The position numbers and the translations under genes are program-made. Below, one piece after another: positions 31,108 to 32,687 of a stretch of DNA of 32,687 bases. The DNA comes from a virus. The stretch lies in IMG/VR virus record IMGVR_UViG_3300035201_000363, positions 1 to 32,687 of that record. One strand, given 5' to 3'. Under the pieces are notes generated by a model. The model did not search any database. It was not told the DNA's origin and was given only the letters and a program-made list of their open reading frames with translations. The first letter of the stretch is position 1. Each line of letters starts with the position of its first letter.

Positions 31108-32687
31108 ATGACTGTAGTACGTCCAAATAGTATATCGGGAATTAATTCCATCACCGTAGCAACTGGTGAGGCATTGAGTATTCATGGCGCAGACGGTGCA
31201 TTAGTATCTACTCTTACTAATACTTCTGGTATTGCTACGTATAAAGGAATACATGTAGGTAGTGGAACAACTACTTCTAATCAAGGTGTTATTGTTGGAA
31301 CAGGTGCAAGTATAGTATCTGATGCAGTAAACGAAATCTCCATATACACAAATAATACAGAAAGATTTAATATTAACTCTTCAGGAAGCGCACAAATTGG
31401 GATATCTACTTTTCGTATTCTTGCTGGTTCAGCACCTAAGATAGGTATAGGAACCTATACTCCTGGTTATACTATAGAAGCATTAGCAGCTTCAAATCCT
31501 ACTCTTAGTATAGTAGATACAACTAATGCTGTTACGACTCAAGTAAGATCAAATTCAACTGGAGCATTAGTTAGAACTGCATCTAATCATCCAATAGTTT
31601 TTGCTACGAACCAGGTAGAAAGAGCTCGCTTCAATGCAGCTGGCCAACTGGGTATAGGAACTGATCCTTCAAGAACTTTTCAAGTTTTTGCGGCAACTCC
31701 TCAAGTTAGTTTAAAATCTGCATCTGGTGGAAATTGTGAATTGCAGTTTGGTGATACTGCTGATGAAGTAAGAGCAAATATCATTTATAATTCAACTTCT
31801 AATTATCTTGGTTTTAATGGATATAATAATGCGGAAAGGATGCGTATTGACTCAGCTGGTAGATTATTACAAGGACTTACAAGCAGTAGAGGTAATTATG
31901 GTAACAATACAAGTGGTGTAGATTATATTCGTCAAATAGAAGGAACCAGTGCAACTAGTTCAACTATGACATTGGTTAGAAATTCAGCTGATGCAAATGA
32001 TGGTGGAATAATTATAGGTAAGACACGAAATGCCTCTGTTGGTGGAAATACTGTTGTTCAAGCTGGTGATGATCTTGGTACTATTACATGGGCTGGTAAT
32101 GATGGAACATCGATGCAGTTTGGTGCAGAGATAACATCAACCGTTGAGACTGGTGTTGGTAATGATGATATGCCAGCAGCATTAATTTTTAAAACTAATG
32201 GTGGAACAACAAGCACAACAGAAAGAGTTCGTATCGACTCAAATGGTTATGTAACACATCCTTCTAAACGAGGAGCAGCATTCTGTGCTAGACAGAGTAC
32301 AGGTAACTCAAGTTTATCAGCAAGTGATATTATTGTTTATAATGGAATGTCTGATAACTGGAGTAGTTTTGATCCAGGCGATAATTATAATACATCTACG
32401 GGTAAATATACTGCTCCTGTTGCAGGGGTTTATTACTTTGAAGCACAAGCTATGACGACAGGATGGAGTAATGGTAATACTACACAAGATTTGTTAGCAC
32501 TAACATCTAATAATGGTGTAATTTCTTATCCTAGAGATAGGCGATCTACTTTTGATAGTAGTATAGATGCTAATGGTTATTTTACTAATAGTGTCTCAGG
32601 AATGACTTTATTAGCAGCAGGTGATACTGTTTGGGTTATAGTTCAACAAGCTTGTGGGGTAAGTAATACTCAATATTCTTATTTCCA
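31108..32687 (+). CDS. Tail fibre with C1q-like head, 3' truncated
   Basis: 526 residues are visible without a stop; the gene runs off the window. The N-terminus MTVVRPNSISGINSITVATG and repeats such as ERMRIDSAGRLLQG (243-256) and ERVRIDSNGYVTHPS (372-386) are common in marine phage fibres. From about 388 a C1q/TNF-type jelly roll begins: GAAFCARQSTGN, DIIVYNGMSDNWSSF, YNTSTGKYTAPVAGVYYFEA (428-446) and GDTVWVIVQQACG (505-517). C1q-like heads are trimeric ligand-binding domains and fit a receptor-binding tip. It uses the same leader as the fibre upstream, so the two are probably expressed alike. Confidence 0.8.
   Translation, partial: MTVVRPNSISGINSITVATGEALSIHGADGALVSTLTNTSGIATYKGIHVGSGTTTSNQGVIVGTGASIVSDAVNEISIYTNNTERFNINSSGSAQIGISTFRILAGSAPKIGIGTYTPGYTIEALAASNPTLSIVDTTNAVTTQVRSNSTGALVRTASNHPIVFATNQVERARFNAAGQLGIGTDPSRTFQVFAATPQVSLKSASGGNCELQFGDTADEVRANIIYNSTSNYLGFNGYNNAERMRIDSAGRLLQGLTSSRGNYGNNTSGVDYIRQIEGTSATSSTMTLVRNSADANDGGIIIGKTRNASVGGNTVVQAGDDLGTITWAGNDGTSMQFGAEITSTVETGVGNDDMPAALIFKTNGGTTSTTERVRIDSNGYVTHPSKRGAAFCARQSTGNSSLSASDIIVYNGMSDNWSSFDPGDNYNTSTGKYTAPVAGVYYFEAQAMTTGWSNGNTTQDLLALTSNNGVISYPRDRRSTFDSSIDANGYFTNSVSGMTLLAAGDTVWVIVQQACGVSNTQYSYF

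Noticed and set aside
1-32687. tRNA genes, CRISPR arrays, transposases or integrase sites
   Set aside because: Looked for while reading; no cloverleaf, spaced repeat array, transposase or recombinase motif was seen.

Overview
The window is a dense, all plus-strand block of virion structural genes from a tailed phage. It is AT-rich, has almost no intergenic space, and has no gene-free stretch over about 60 bases. The best fit is a marine T4-like myovirus of the cyanophage type (Prochlorococcus/Synechococcus). The reasons are a gp27/gp5-like baseplate hub and spike, very long tail fibres built from 'GIATVGTALSLADNIKAQFG'-type repeats, several 2-oxoglutarate/Fe(II) oxygenases among the fibre genes, and copies of the T4-type late promoter box TATAAATA in the gaps. 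The assignment comes from reading protein motifs; no database search was possible.

Layout. (1) 2-3502: two tape-measure-like hydrophobic proteins, the first cut by the window edge. (2) 3524-9651: baseplate hub (gp27-like), a small acidic His-rich protein, gp5-like OB-fold spike protein, and three beta-rich baseplate/spike proteins, tightly packed with ATGA/TGATG overlaps. (3) 9648-11911: two tandem paralogous Fe(II) oxygenases, a small gene that seems to have its own sigma70-type promoter and hairpin terminator, a 46-residue ORF coupled to a third oxygenase, and a 59-residue ORF. (4) 11941-18034: a string of short fibre/adhesin cassettes, mostly behind individual TATAAATA boxes. They include a carbohydrate-binding-like fibre, two chaperone-like small proteins and four tandem paralogues of one adhesin-like domain. 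(5) 18097-24048: a giant 1983-residue fibre. (6) 24063-28772: a four-gene coupled unit. It encodes a Gly-rich/poly-Pro protein carrying a Hint (Hedgehog/intein-type) domain, a small helical protein, a second Gly-rich adhesin, and a PKHD-type prolyl-hydroxylase-like oxygenase. (7) 28816-end: two long fibre genes sharing an almost identical leader. The last is cut by the window edge and bears a C1q-like jelly-roll.

How it fits together: region 2 builds the hub and cell-puncturing device, and regions 4-7 supply a large, modular set of host-recognition proteins. The repeated C-terminal modules, duplicated leaders and per-cassette promoters suggest fibre genes gained and lost as cassettes. The most unusual part is region 6. 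There a putative self-cleaving Hint domain sits directly after a 15-proline tract and a Gly tract, in the same transcription unit as a candidate prolyl hydroxylase.
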